The notes under the pieces: model-generated
What the model saw: the letters and a program-made list of their open reading frames with translations, nothing else
Database searches by the model: none
What the model was told of the DNA's origin: nothing
Position numbers and translations under genes: made by a program
Shown here: one piece after another, positions 1 through 11,906 of the stretch
How positions within the stretch are numbered: the stretch's first letter is position 1
How the letters are laid out: each line of letters starts with the position of its first letter
Assembly: GCF_020085105.1 (NCBI RefSeq)
Contig: NC_058052.1
Span: 14,398,233-14,462,232 of the forward strand
Direction of reading: 5' to 3'
Origin: Siniperca chuatsi
Lineage: Eukaryota; Chordata; Actinopteri; Centrarchiformes; Sinipercidae
Length of the DNA stretch: 64,000 bases

Positions 1-218
1 AGGTAGTTTTTTTGTAGAGGATGAGCAACAGGCTCTACCATTGCGAGGTGTAACACAACGATCGGGGTTAAGCCTGTATTTTGTTGGTTAACGTTAACTA
101 GTGTGAAGCGTTTATGATCTAGGTTTGTTTAGTTTTTGTTGAACTGGTGGTAGATAGCAGAAGATAACTGCATATACGTTGTTTTTATAGAATAACCAGA
201 TTTGTTCGAGGCCTTGGT
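1..218 (+). promoter_or_regulatory. sufu: Upstream region and probable 5' UTR of sufu
   Basis: This stretch precedes the sufu start codon and holds no coding exon that I can support. It presumably contains the 5' UTR and core promoter, cut by the window edge. No clear TATA box is visible and the transcription start cannot be placed from sequence alone. Confidence 0.4.
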
Positions 219-3200
219 ATGGATGAGGTACGGCCTACCAGTGGTGCTCAAGCCCACGGGCTAGTGCCGCTGTTTCCTCCTGGACTGCAGGCTATCTACG
301 GGGAATGCCGGCGACTTTACCCCGAGCAGGCCAACCCGCTTCAAGTTACAGCCATTGTAAAATATTGGTAGGTACCCGGTTCTGCTGTTGCTGGTCTGAC
401 ACATCTGTAGGCACTGAGTTTGTGGAACAAGTTTATTGAGTGATGGCTAGACGTTTAGCCAACTGTTAGCTTAGCTGCTAAGCTAACCTTTCAGCTAACT
501 ACATCCAGGAGCCATAACTTATTGTAGGTAACTGCTACTATGTTTTGGGGAGTTTGAGGATTCAGTATCAAACTATACTAGCTTAATTAGAAAATCTTAA
601 TTTAAATGTATCTCGTTACTTTTATACAAGTTATGGCCTCCCAGCTAAGCTAACTGTTTACATAGGTGTACTGAAGAGTAAACACAGTCCACTTACAACA
701 GTAATTTTTGACATGGCCGATGGTTTTCATTTTATGCTTCTCACAGGTTAGGGGGACCAGACCCGTTAGACTACATCAGTATGTATAGGAGTACGGGCTG
801 TCCAGCTCAGGACATCCAGGAGCATTGGCACTATGTCAGCTTTGGACTGAGTGACCTATATGGGGATAATAGGGTTCATGAGTAAGTACACTAATGTAAC
901 AACTTGACTTCCAGTTGCAGAGGGGCGTTGGGGAAGTTTCAACACATATTTGATGGGATAGATGAGCTTTGTTGGTCTGTTTCTTTTTCATTTAATTAAT
1001 TTTACATTGTAAAAAACCTGGGAAATCTATACATCACATCAAGCCTTTCTAAGTATGCCAAGTATTTGCTTAAGAGCCCTTTTAAGAGTAGACCACCTAC
1101 TGACTAACATGGCATCTAATGATCCTCTTTTATTCTACAGCATGCTGTTGTTCTTCACAAGCATTGTGATTTTCACAGCCCTCATTTATATAACAAAGGA
1201 ATAATAGTACACCTTCTGATGGTGTGTGTGTGTGTGTTAGATTCACAGGGGCAGATGGACCCAGTGGGTTTGGCTTTGAGCTCACCTTCAGACTCAAAAG
1301 AGAGATGGGAGAAACGGCACCACCAACCTGGCCAGCTGAACTCATGCAAGGCTTGGCTCGTTATGTGTTCCAGTCAGGTAAGTGCACAAAACAAAGCGGT
1401 ACTTGTGTTTTGCATGTTTGCATGGAGTAAGCTACACAATAAAACACCTCAAGGTTAAGACAAGTCATTTAATCTCATACTCTATTGTAAAACAAATTGT
1501 AAACGAGTTTGAACAACTTTATTGTGGACAGTTTTGTAGCAATAATGATTAAGAATTAGGAGAATGCATACTCTTAAAAAGTGTGATAAGGAAACTATTT
1601 AGATTTTATTTGTCATATTAAAAACACCAAACATTTGGTATTAAAAAACAGTTGCATGCTTTTCTTAGTTTAGTTACATTTTTTAGCAATTTTTGAGATA
1701 TTAATTTGGACTCTGGAAATGTCATTGTATGTTATTTTAGACATTTTAAGAAGGAACTGATTAATTGATTAATCAATAAAATAATTGACAGATTAAGAGG
1801 TAATGAAAAACCTTGTTAGTTGCAGTCCTACATTCTTCATCCTTCACCTGGTAAACTTTTGTCAAAGAGTAATCATTTGTGTTTTTCATGTAGTCAGTTT
1901 GTTAATAGTCTAGTAAATGATTTATCTGCGTTGGTTTTGATAGAACAACTCCCTTTTGGCTGCAGTTGGCACGCCTCCTTGTCATGTCTTTGTGAATGTG
2001 TAGAATGCATTCTTTGTAAAGGTAGCTTGTAATTCTAGTGATGCATTTAAACATGCAAGAATAGAGGGGTCTGCTGTAGGCAGCAGTCTTCAGTTTAGTA
2101 CACATTTGTGATTGTTGGAGCTCTGGGTATTGAAGTCTAATTTCCCCTTTATTTCCCTTTTCCATTTGTGAAAACAGTCCTATTAAAATGGTAAACAAGA
2201 CCGTTGTTGTACTGTGTGAATGTATACTCTGTGTGTAATGGGTATATACTGTGCTGCTAAGTTCTTTAAATCCTTTAGTCGTGTATATAATGTGCACAAG
2301 AAAGCGTTGTTGAGAAGGGAGGGGGCATTTAAAAGCCATACAGAAAGAGAAGAAGGCTATTCTCTCCAGGCTCCTCTCTCCATACCACCCAACCCTTCTC
2401 TGCTATCCAGCTGGGGTCAATTTGCGTGTGGGTGGGCTGGGCTCCTGAGCTAAATGAATGCTGATTCCTGGCCATCTTCCCCCTCGCTTTTCTCCTGCAG
2501 GGAATCTGGACTGGGTGCATGTTACCTCCCAAGCAGACACATTCCTCAGATGGAAATGTAGTTTTTATGCTTTTCTTGCCACATTTGGGTCTCAATTTCT
2601 CTCTCACTTACTCACTCTCATTCTCTTGCTGATCTGTGTCCCCTCTTTTCCTGTTACTGTAACTTTCCCTCAGCAATTTTGAACTGTCAGATAATGGAAA
2701 GTAGGACTGCTTCCCACTGGTGGCTGAAGGTACAAGCCCAAATGCACTGTGCAGACTAACACTCATGACAACTTAAAACAGCATATTTTGTCATACTTGA
2801 AAAATTAATGTGTCCTTTTGTTCATTCTTCTACAGAAAACACATTTTGTAGTGGCGACCATGTATCGTGGCACAGTCCACTAGACAACAGTGAATCTCGT
2901 ATCCAGCACATGTTGCTTACAGAGGACCCACAGATGCACCCGATTCAGACGCCGTTTGGCTCAGTGAGCTTTCTCCAGGTGAGTTCAAATATGTGAGTGT
3001 AAGTAATTTCACATCAAGCCCTTTTGGGATCTTTTTACCTATTGAAGTAAAGCCGACAGGCATCTGTAGTGGACTTGGATTGAGGATTTGGACAAAACAT
3101 GGAACGGCATTAGAAGAGATGAGGATGACAGTAGCCCTGCAATTTATTGTCAGTGATGATACAGTTATTGTAAAATTCAGTGCCAAAATACCAAATTAAA

Positions 3201-6200
3201 ATTATAAAAGTTAACGTATGATAGAAAAACTTTGCGTAATCTAAGTAAAAATTCACTTTTAGTGTCTAGTAAAATGATAGATCTTTGGGGTCCAAGAGTG
3301 TGTGTACACTCATCTGTTCTTTTAAGTACGTTTTTAAGGAAGTAAGTTCATTCACTGTATGTGTAAGATCAGTCCTATGGCAATAGGAGGCTGGCAGATC
3401 AACAGTCTTCAGCATGTTGGTGTGTGTGTGTGTGTTTGTTCACTTTGCATCAAGTCACATCAGCTGAATTATTAAATGAATATATTATTATGCAGCTGAC
3501 TAAACGCATTGTGACATTTAGTTAATATTACATAATGGTAGCAAACATCAGTAGAAATTCTGAGGCAGCCACAGTACGCTAACCTGTGACAATGTGTTTT
3601 CTGCAAGCATGATGAATTTCATCTAGCAGTTGTCAATAAAATTCATACAACTTAGAGATTTAGTTGTTGTCATAATTCATGAAAGTAAAGTAGTGAGAAG
3701 CACTCAGAAAGTAACAAGATTGTAGACCCCACCCCTTCATGCTCTGCATTGTCTCCTATAGATTGTGGGTGTGTGTACAGAAGAGCTACAGGCGGCACAA
3801 CAGTGGAACGGCCAAGGCATCCTGGAGCTGATGCGTGGAGTCAGAGTGTGAGTGCATCAGCAAATGGTTTGGCTAGATGAAGAATTTAGATTTTAAAATC
3901 ATATTTTACATTTTGTGCTATGTTATTATTCTTAGATTTTATTTTGTTGCTCAAATTCATAAATGAATGTTTATTAGTCAGACCAAGCTAGGTTAGTTCT
4001 GTTTTATAGCTTAGGATTGCTATGTCAATGTAAATGTCAGTCTAAGCAATTCTAGTATGTGATTTGCAGTAAATATAATTTGACTTGACACATGCTTCAA
4101 GTCATTATCATGTCTTGTGCATTTGTGTGTAAAAGATTTTTCACCATAGCCTTATGACATAATGCAGACACGATCTGCTTGTGTTGGATGGTATTAGCAA
4201 ATCAAATATAGATGATCTAATTATCTATTGTAACACAATATTTACATTTGCCTCCAAATGATCAGTCATTGAGCAGAAGTGAACTGAAAACAGAACACAC
4301 TGTTGCATCAATGCCACTCCAGTGTAAAATGTATGGAGTCCAGTTTGACAGATGCATTGTGAGCAGCAAGTGAATAGCATAGTTACTTTTTAATTTATTA
4401 ACTTTGTGTTTTTAACTTGAGGTTAATGCTGTCTGGGACTAATGTTGATGATTGTCCTGTGTACAGAGCTGGTGGCCCTTGGCTGATCACAGACATGAGG
4501 AGAGGGGAGACCATTTTTGACATTGATCCACACCTACAAGTAAGGCTTTATTAAGTTCTGCACACTCAGCAGCTAATTTGTAAAGAGTTAAGTTTAAAGT
4601 GACTCAATGGAAACCGATTGTACATGGCATACAGATATAAATAGATAAAAGGAAGCCATTTATAACTTGCAGTGCTAACTGGAGCTGGCCTAGAACCGGT
4701 CAAGAATTTGTCCTGGATATTGGAGACAAAGTGACCCTTACATCTACAAAACATTTTAAAGGGAACCCTTTATACATAATGTAGTGTTATTTTACAACAA
4801 CAACTTGTACATTATTTTGCTCTCTGACAGTATTTAGAGCCCCCCGTTGGCCCATAAATCTTTATGCAGTGTCTTCTCATTTCCAAAAATGTTAATGTTA
4901 TGTGAGTTTTATTTGAGCTAGTGTTAATGATTGCGTATATTTCTTGCTCATCTAAGCAGGAGAGAGTGGACCAGGGTATCGAGACAGAGGGCTCTAACCT
5001 GAGTGGGGTCAGCGCCAAGTGCGTGTGGGACGATCTGAGTCGACCGCCAGAGGATGAGGAGGACAGCCGATCCATCTGCATAGGATCACAGCCACGGAGG
5101 CTCTCAGACAAAGGTATTCCAAGTTCCAAAGGAGTGAAAAGATCATCTAATTAAGACTGAGCAGATCCAAGAATGCTTAACCGCATCTGTACACAGGAGT
5201 TCTGGTTTCATGCTGTCAGCAGTGCATTATGGGATAATTCCATGCTGATCTTTGTCTGTGTGTTGACAGACACAGAGCAGATCAGGGAGACCCTTAGAAA
5301 AGGACTGGAGTTTAACAGCAAGGCAGCACTACCACCTATCACCAGCCAGAGACAGAGCCACGAGAGACCTCAGTGAGTGTTCTCCCACGCACCAACACAC
5401 ACACACTAACATGGGTTCAGCTCAGCGCAAGGGTTGTAACAGGATAACTCCCTCCACTGTGTGCAGTGACTCACAGCGCAACTGACATCTGAACTGTTAT
5501 CACCATTGTTACTTAGCTACCAGCATAATATGGTGGTTTGTCACTAATTTCTTGCTATTTTTCTGTGGAAGTTTTAGGGTTTTAGAGGAATTGTGAAATC
5601 TGTGTCTGTACGTTCCCATTTGCAGACAAAGGCTAAGGAGCTGCCATTTCCTTAACCGCTGTTTTTCACAGGCAGCCATTCTCTTGTTGCTGATTGTACC
5701 ATATCAGACTTCCTCACTTATATTTCCCTTTTGTTGCCTTCCACTCTTTCTTTTCTCTTCTTTTGTCTGTTTCTCAGGAGTCGGAAGGACAGTTTGGAGA
5801 GTGAGAGTTCAGCAGCCATTGTTCCTCATGAGTTGGTCCGAACACGACAGTTGGAGAGCGTCCATCTTAAATTCAACCAAGAGTCAGGCACACTGCTGCC
5901 CCTCTGCCTGCGGTACTGCACCATTCTCTCTCCTACTTCCACACACAATATTTAGCCTTTTTTGCAATGTCTTTAGGACAGACAAATAAAAAATTGTCCA
6001 GACATTTGTGTTGGATGGATGTGGCACAATATCTTAATAAAATACCAGAGTCAAACCACAGATGATACCAGTTTTTTAGATGTTTAAAAAGGGGCTTTCT
6101 GCAAGTCAGCCCCAAACTCTGATTTTCCTCCTACTTTCACTTTTATGTCACTTCAAAGTGTCAAGAAAATAAACAGGTAGCCAGTTTTTAGTGTGTCCAG

Positions 6201-7904
6201 TGCTATTTTAAGTAATCAGAATGTGTTCAAAGTGAAACCACTTGAATTGAACATAAATTAAACCTGTGACCATCATGCATTTATTATTGGTCACTTGTAA
6301 CTTAAAGAAAGGAAATGGACTGGTTCTCTGTATTTGTCTGGCATGTTTATGTAAATAGGTGTGCTGTTTTTACCTCTTTCCTGACCCTTGATGAACTAGA
6401 GAAGTCAGCAAAGGTTATTACTGTACATTGATACCGTAATTGAGCCACTGGAGTCAACACAGCTCATGTAAAATGACTGGCTGTCTTTACTGCTCGCCTA
6501 CTCAACCAGAAGCATGTCAAACAGCAGGAAGTAGCTTTAGAAGGAGAACGGTCGCTGAATTAAAACAGATTTTCAGTGATCATAAATTCTATAATAAAGT
6601 TGCCGTATTATTGTGCACTAGCTAACACATGATCAATGGATCTTCACCATGTCAACCAACTTTAAATTTAAGTTTCACAGGCATAAGGAATATTTATCTA
6701 ATAAAAGGCTGAAAACATGCGCACTATGAAAACAAAAATACCATACAGACACAAAAAAGACAGTTATTACATTACATGCTATGGTGACAAAAGAAATGGC
6801 AGAATTAAGAATTAATTAAGTTTGCAGGAACATTTGTGTTTTGGCTTTCTCTGATATGCTCTGTGTCTTATTAAATTTACACACCTGTGGCTGATAAGTA
6901 TCTGGGCTTTCTTATTTGGAACATGTGACATTTTTTGGAATGTGTTTTCGTAGACACAATACCATCTAAGCAATTACTGTCCAATAGGAACTGTAGGATT
7001 TTTATAAATGCTCCTCTGCACAGGCAGAAGACAAGGATGAACCTTCTTTATGTAATCTCTATCTGAGGAAAGACAAAGACCAGAGTCAGTTGACAGTGAA
7101 ACCTTTTGTGTGAGAGAGGGAGGGATGTACAGGGAGTTAAGAATGAGAACGTGGTGTAAAGGGCCCAATTATGCGATACCGGCATGGGGTGTGATTATGT
7201 CAAATGTTGCCTACACTATATGACTCTTGATTTCCGAAAAGGTTGTGAAAATATGACCATAATGGATGCAGCCATTGTGAGGGGTGGGGCTTTGGGGCGT
7301 CGGCCCAACCCTTACCATAAAGTCAACATTAAGTTTCATTTTCATAATAATATTTGCTAACATTTTTGTGGTGAATTCTTTCAAAGCTTCATACTTAATA
7401 ATGTACTGTATTTAATCTTTTAAAGGGGCCGGTTGCTCCATGGGAGACACTTCACTTACAAAAGTATCAATGGAGACACAGCCATTACATTTGTGTCTAC
7501 GGGAGTTGAAGGAGCTTTTGCTACTGAAGAGCATCCATATGCAGCCCATGGCCCCTGGCTTCAGGTATACACACACAGACTCACACATAAACTCAAAGTT
7601 TCCGTGTGGTGCTTACATATTGAATGTATTTCTTTGACCTTCTGCTCTCCCTGTATAGATATTGTTGACTGAAGAGTTTGTGGAGCAGATGCTTGGGGAT
7701 TTACAGGAACTTAACACTCGTGAGGAGGTAAGTAAAATCCCCCTGTATTTTAACTTTTAGTTTTGTTCAACTGCCTGCCTGTTTTACCTTGTTATATCCT
7801 TTCTCTTTGTATAGACAAAGTTACCAAAGGAGTACAGTTGGCCAGAAAAGAAACTGAAGATCTCTGTACTACCAGACTCTGTGTTTGATAATCCACTGCA
7901 ATGA
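219..7904 (+). CDS. sufu: Suppressor of fused (Sufu), Hedgehog pathway repressor
   Basis: Sufu binds GLI transcription factors, holding them in the cytoplasm and promoting their repressor forms; its loss activates Hedgehog signalling. Twelve coding exons join in frame: 219-367, 747-881, 1241-1377, 2836-2978, 3762-3847, 4467-4539, 4960-5113, 5270-5372, 5778-5912, 7426-7564, 7659-7727, 7815-7904. All introns are GT-AG. The total is 1413 nt or 470 aa, against 484 in human. The start MDEVRPTSG is the likely initiator, with sequence recognisably like vertebrate SUFU from LVPLFPPGLQAIYGECRRLY onward. Landmarks include PDPLDYISMYR (N-terminal domain), DDLSRPPEDEEDSRSICIG, the serine-rich linker SRKDSLESESS (the human SUFU phosphorylation region), HGRHFTYKSINGD, HPYAAHGPWLQ, and the end LPDSVFDNPLQ. 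The linker just before SRKDS is shorter than in mammals. No breaks were seen, so the gene appears functional. Confidence 0.97.
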
Positions 7905-9375
7905 GACAGAGACATGTAATCACTAGAAAGTACCAACAAAAACACCTGCAGACACACTTCCAGAGTGCACCATCATGAACAGGAGACCTCCCAAAACATG
8001 CAGCGACCCTGAGCTGTCAGGGCGCACAGATATGTTGCTCCCACAGTGGATGGCCAGAGACTGTTTCACTCCTGAAGATGATCTGAGGGATGATCTAAAC
8101 ACTTTTGACTGTTACTGCATTCTCAGACTAGCCTGACTGTTTACAACTTTTCTCTGAGGCTTGAATGCTTTTGAGAATGTCAAATAAGCCTGGAACCAGC
8201 CTGTCCCGATGTTCGACCGACCTGTAAGAACAATCATTATAGGTGACACACTAGCTGTAGGGCAAAACAGGATGTTATCATTCCTCCAGTAAGGCCTGCC
8301 AAGGTCTGAGGTCCAAATGTACGTCACTAATACACTTGAGCATGCGTCTTGTGATCACCAGATATAGTGTCCCAAGTGATAACTGGGTTGCTGTTTTTAA
8401 AAACAGTTATATTGATTCCATTGGCCTTAGAAAGGACAGAAAAGTGACATGTTGAACCTTTTTATAAGTGTTTTTTCAATTGAGCTCATGTGTATAGTAT
8501 TTACAAATGCTGGACATTTTTCTCTTATGTGTTTGTGGTCATACCAAAGTTTGACCTGTTGGCAGTCCGCTGCCAGTACTGTCTGTGTCTCAAATGTGTC
8601 CTGATTCTGTTATAATGACATGACAGGCTGAACTATGATGAACTATTATTCACTTCCTGTTTGTCCGGGGTAATCAAACAAGCATCTGAACTGTTTTCTT
8701 AGGTATCCGGCAAATGCTGCAGGTATAACCACCGCCTCCCTCGTGTGCCAAGAACATGAATCCTGTACTGAATAATATTTTTTTAATGTGTCCCCTTTCA
8801 GTTTTTTCACGCATGATGATGCGTGTTTTAAAATTATGAAATCAAATACATCAAGTCCCTTGTAAACGTTAAAAGACTGGGAATCCGTGTTCATTGTCCT
8901 CTCAATTGTTGTCTCCAGTGGCCACATAAATATGATTATTATTTTTTTTACAGTAGGACCTGCTTGAAAATAAATTGGAGTAAAATTCCTCAGTGCCTTG
9001 AGCTAAAACGGACCACATATTCTCTGTTGACTCTTAATGCTGCCTACAGCTCATAGATTGTTAAGAGCTATCACTTTGAATCAAGGCTGCTGCGTTTATT
9101 GTCTTTTTCTGATACTGTCGTTGCATTCCATTTTAACACCACAACAGAGAACAGACTACTTTTACTACAGTGTCTTCTTACGAAAATGTACTCTTATACA
9201 TGGCATCTTATTTTTGTTTGTCTTTTTTAATTCAGTGACAAATGTAAGGTTTAGGCATCGTTGATATGGTTATTTGTAATTACTATCTTATTGACTGAAC
9301 TGACTGATTGTAATCCCAAGTGCATTAAAGAGTGTAGGCATTTACACAAATAAAGCTACAAACTACTCCAGAATT
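7905..9375 (+). other. sufu: sufu 3' UTR
   Basis: This is the sequence after the sufu stop codon at 7902-7904. No further coding exon is visible. Candidate polyadenylation signals AATAAA lie near 8968 and at 9349-9354; the second would give a 3' UTR of about 1.45 kb. The end is an estimate. Confidence 0.5.
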
Positions 9376-9404
9376 ACAGAGGAACTTATTTCATTTCAAG
9401 ATTT

Positions 9405-9565
9405 TGTGTGTTAATGGCTGCATTTATTCAGCCCTTTTATTCAAAGTGCTCTACAATTTGCATCTTATTCACCCATTCTCACGCACACACACACACACAC
9501 ACACACACCAATGTCACTGTGCAAGGTTACTAGTCTTGCCCAGGGACACTTTGAGTTGTTTACAG
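9405..9565. repeat. Degenerate dispersed fish repeat with embedded (CA)n
   Basis: The order of motifs (AAGTGCTCTACAATTTGC, TTCACCCATTC, a CA microsatellite at about 9484-9508, then GTCTTGCCCAGGGACACTT) matches a very common teleost interspersed repeat whose consensus runs from a CGCTTTACA-like stretch to CTTGCCCAAGGACACTT. The family name was not confirmed. Confidence 0.55.
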
Positions 9566-10700
9566 GAGGATAATGATGATTATTTAATTAATAATAATGT
9601 TAATTTATATGATTTCCTATAAACCCTTTCCTATGCACCTTTTTATAATGGGTTTATAAGTAGTAAATAATGGCATTATTAATGGTATTAATAAATAATT
9701 TACAAATGTTTTATAGATCCATAGATATAGAATCCATTAATAAAGAGCAAGTTTTGGTCATGAAAAATCCCTTAATCTGGTTTTGACCCATTCTATATGG
9801 TTATAAATGTTGGTCATCGTCTAATAAATACTCATGGGTTTCTTCACTTTCTATTTACCCATCATGTCTGCAGTCATAAATTATACTGAGTCATTAATAA
9901 GGGTCATGGGTTTCTCACTGTCTAATGAGCCATGCAGTCTAAAGTTGTAAATGTTAATAAGTTGTTAATCAATGGATTTTGGTCCAGATGTTCTTCGAAC
10001 CTTTGCCAGAAGGTAAGTTGAATAATGGTCCATTGGAGTGGTCTTCTTATGGCTGAATTACCAACCGAGCAAAGAGGGCACCTGCTCCAGGGCCACAAAC
10101 CCTGAGGGGCCCCCGGAACCCCTTGTTCATTGCATGTTAGTTGGTTTTGGCTATTTGATTGCTGCAAATTTGCAGCACTCTGGTACTATATCAACAAAGG
10201 CCTCATTAACTAATCACCATTTCCATGTCTTTTAGAGGGGCTCTGTGCCAAATATTATTATATAATATTGCTTTACATTGTGCTAACATGGTGCATATTT
10301 CATTATAAATTGGTTAAATCAAATTACCACAAACCATCACAAATTATGTATTTAGCTTACATTCAACAGGGTACATTCATTGCACAGAGGGCAGTAGATG
10401 AGTCCCAGTAAGGGCCCACCAGCAAATTTTTGCCCTGGAGCCCTCTAACCGGTTAATCTGGCCATTAATTAAAAGCTCAGTAGAAAGACAAAGCAAATGA
10501 CAGGCAAGAAGAAAATAAAAACCTCAATAAAGAAAGATTTTTCACAACCTGGGCTCTTGGCTTATAGCATATCTATAAAGCATTAGTAAAGTATTTAACC
10601 ATTAACAAAACTATATAAAGCCATTAGTTACAATTCATAAACCTGTTATAAAGGGTGCCTTATTAGAAAGTGGTAACAAATATACGAAAAAAAGGCGTTC
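9566..10700. other. Intergenic region between sufu and trim8
   Basis: AT-rich sequence without a supported gene. The part at about 10045-10450 contains GGGCACCTGCTCCAGGGC, GAGGGGCCCCC and, further on, AAGGGCCCACCAGC and TTGCCCTGGAGCCC. This inverted relation of GGGCC-rich blocks resembles the ends of a decayed DNA transposon, but no coding remnant was seen. The rest shows simple TAAT-rich sequence. Confidence 0.35.
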
Positions 10701-11906
10701 GCACTGTTTCAACTTAAATATATTTTTTCCATGAGTGAATCAATGTTTCAGTGTTTCTCCCTATGCACTCTCATGGGCCCCCGGGGGCCTCTGTCCCAGC
10801 CAGCCAGGACTCTAGGAGCCAGTGGTGCAAAGATGACAGGTCGCACAAATGTCTCCTGGTCGTGTACAATCTCTCCGGTAGAGTTTGCTGTGGCCGTTCC
10901 CTTGCCTTCCTCCTCTCGGCTCCTCCCCGTCTATTTATCAACTCTGTGACGGGTCACGTTATCGGAGGGGGGCAGTCGGTGTGGAGGCACTGAGCTCCTT
11001 ACCGACGAGTCACAGTCTGCCTTACCACTTTCCATAAAATATTACTTAAAGAGTTGACGGGAAAGCGAAAGCAGAGAAATAACAGCCGGGGATTTTATAA
11101 AATCCCTGCGTTAAGCGGTCCGTCGTGTAGACTGCTGAAATCTAACCGGAGGAGCTGGATCTCATCGCGGGCTGGATGCGAAGCTCTACTACGGCATTAT
11201 AGGTGCACCGGAGTCTGCCGACGACATGGGAAATAAATAGTTGGTAACGTTGCTTTTCTTCCATAAGAATACATCTTATATGTTTTATTAGACTACTATA
11301 ATGTTTTATTGACAGTAGGCAAGAGTGTCTTCGCGTTACAATAAAATGTCAGTTTAGCCCATGTGTCATTTTATTAGACAGAGTCCCATTTCCAGCGTTA
11401 TTCCGTAGCAAGTTGTCACTTGCTTTCAAACGCCACAGCTTGTATCGTCCTGTTGTGAATTCCCCAACAAAAATCCACAAGCCAAATCTTACATTGTCAT
11501 TGTAGGCTACGTAATGTGAATTTTTTTATCATGTCAATAGTTTGGGATGTGTTGTCGAAGTTTCGCTGTGGTTGCACTTCGTTTGACGCTTGAGTTAATT
11601 TTACCTGTTTCTTTCCAGTGAGTCGTCGCCTGTTAATGCTCCATTTGCGAAGTGTTGTGTCAGTGTAATATTTCTTCGTAAGCCTTTACCTCAAAAGATT
11701 TTCTCTACCTGTGGGTTTGACTGGCCCACATCTTTCTGTGCCATTTTGGAGAGGATGTGAGTAAAGTAATGTTAGAAACAAGACTGTGGTTGGGCATTTC
11801 TTTATGTATTTCTAAAAGAGCTCAAAGCAGTAACCCATATTTAGAAAATAATTCTCAGTTTTGCTCCTTTTAGCCACACAAAATCATTTTGGATCCAGCA
11901 GAAGTC
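10701..11906 (+). promoter_or_regulatory. trim8: Probable trim8 promoter and 5' UTR
   Basis: GC and CpG content rise sharply from about 10770 to 11240 compared with the flanks, as expected for a vertebrate promoter. Just before the coding start there is a pyrimidine tract followed by AG at 11872-11873 (TTTTGCTCCTTTTAG). A GTGAGT near 11757 could be the matching donor of a short 5' UTR intron. No coding sequence is supported here; transcript data would be needed to fix the exon ends. Confidence 0.4.
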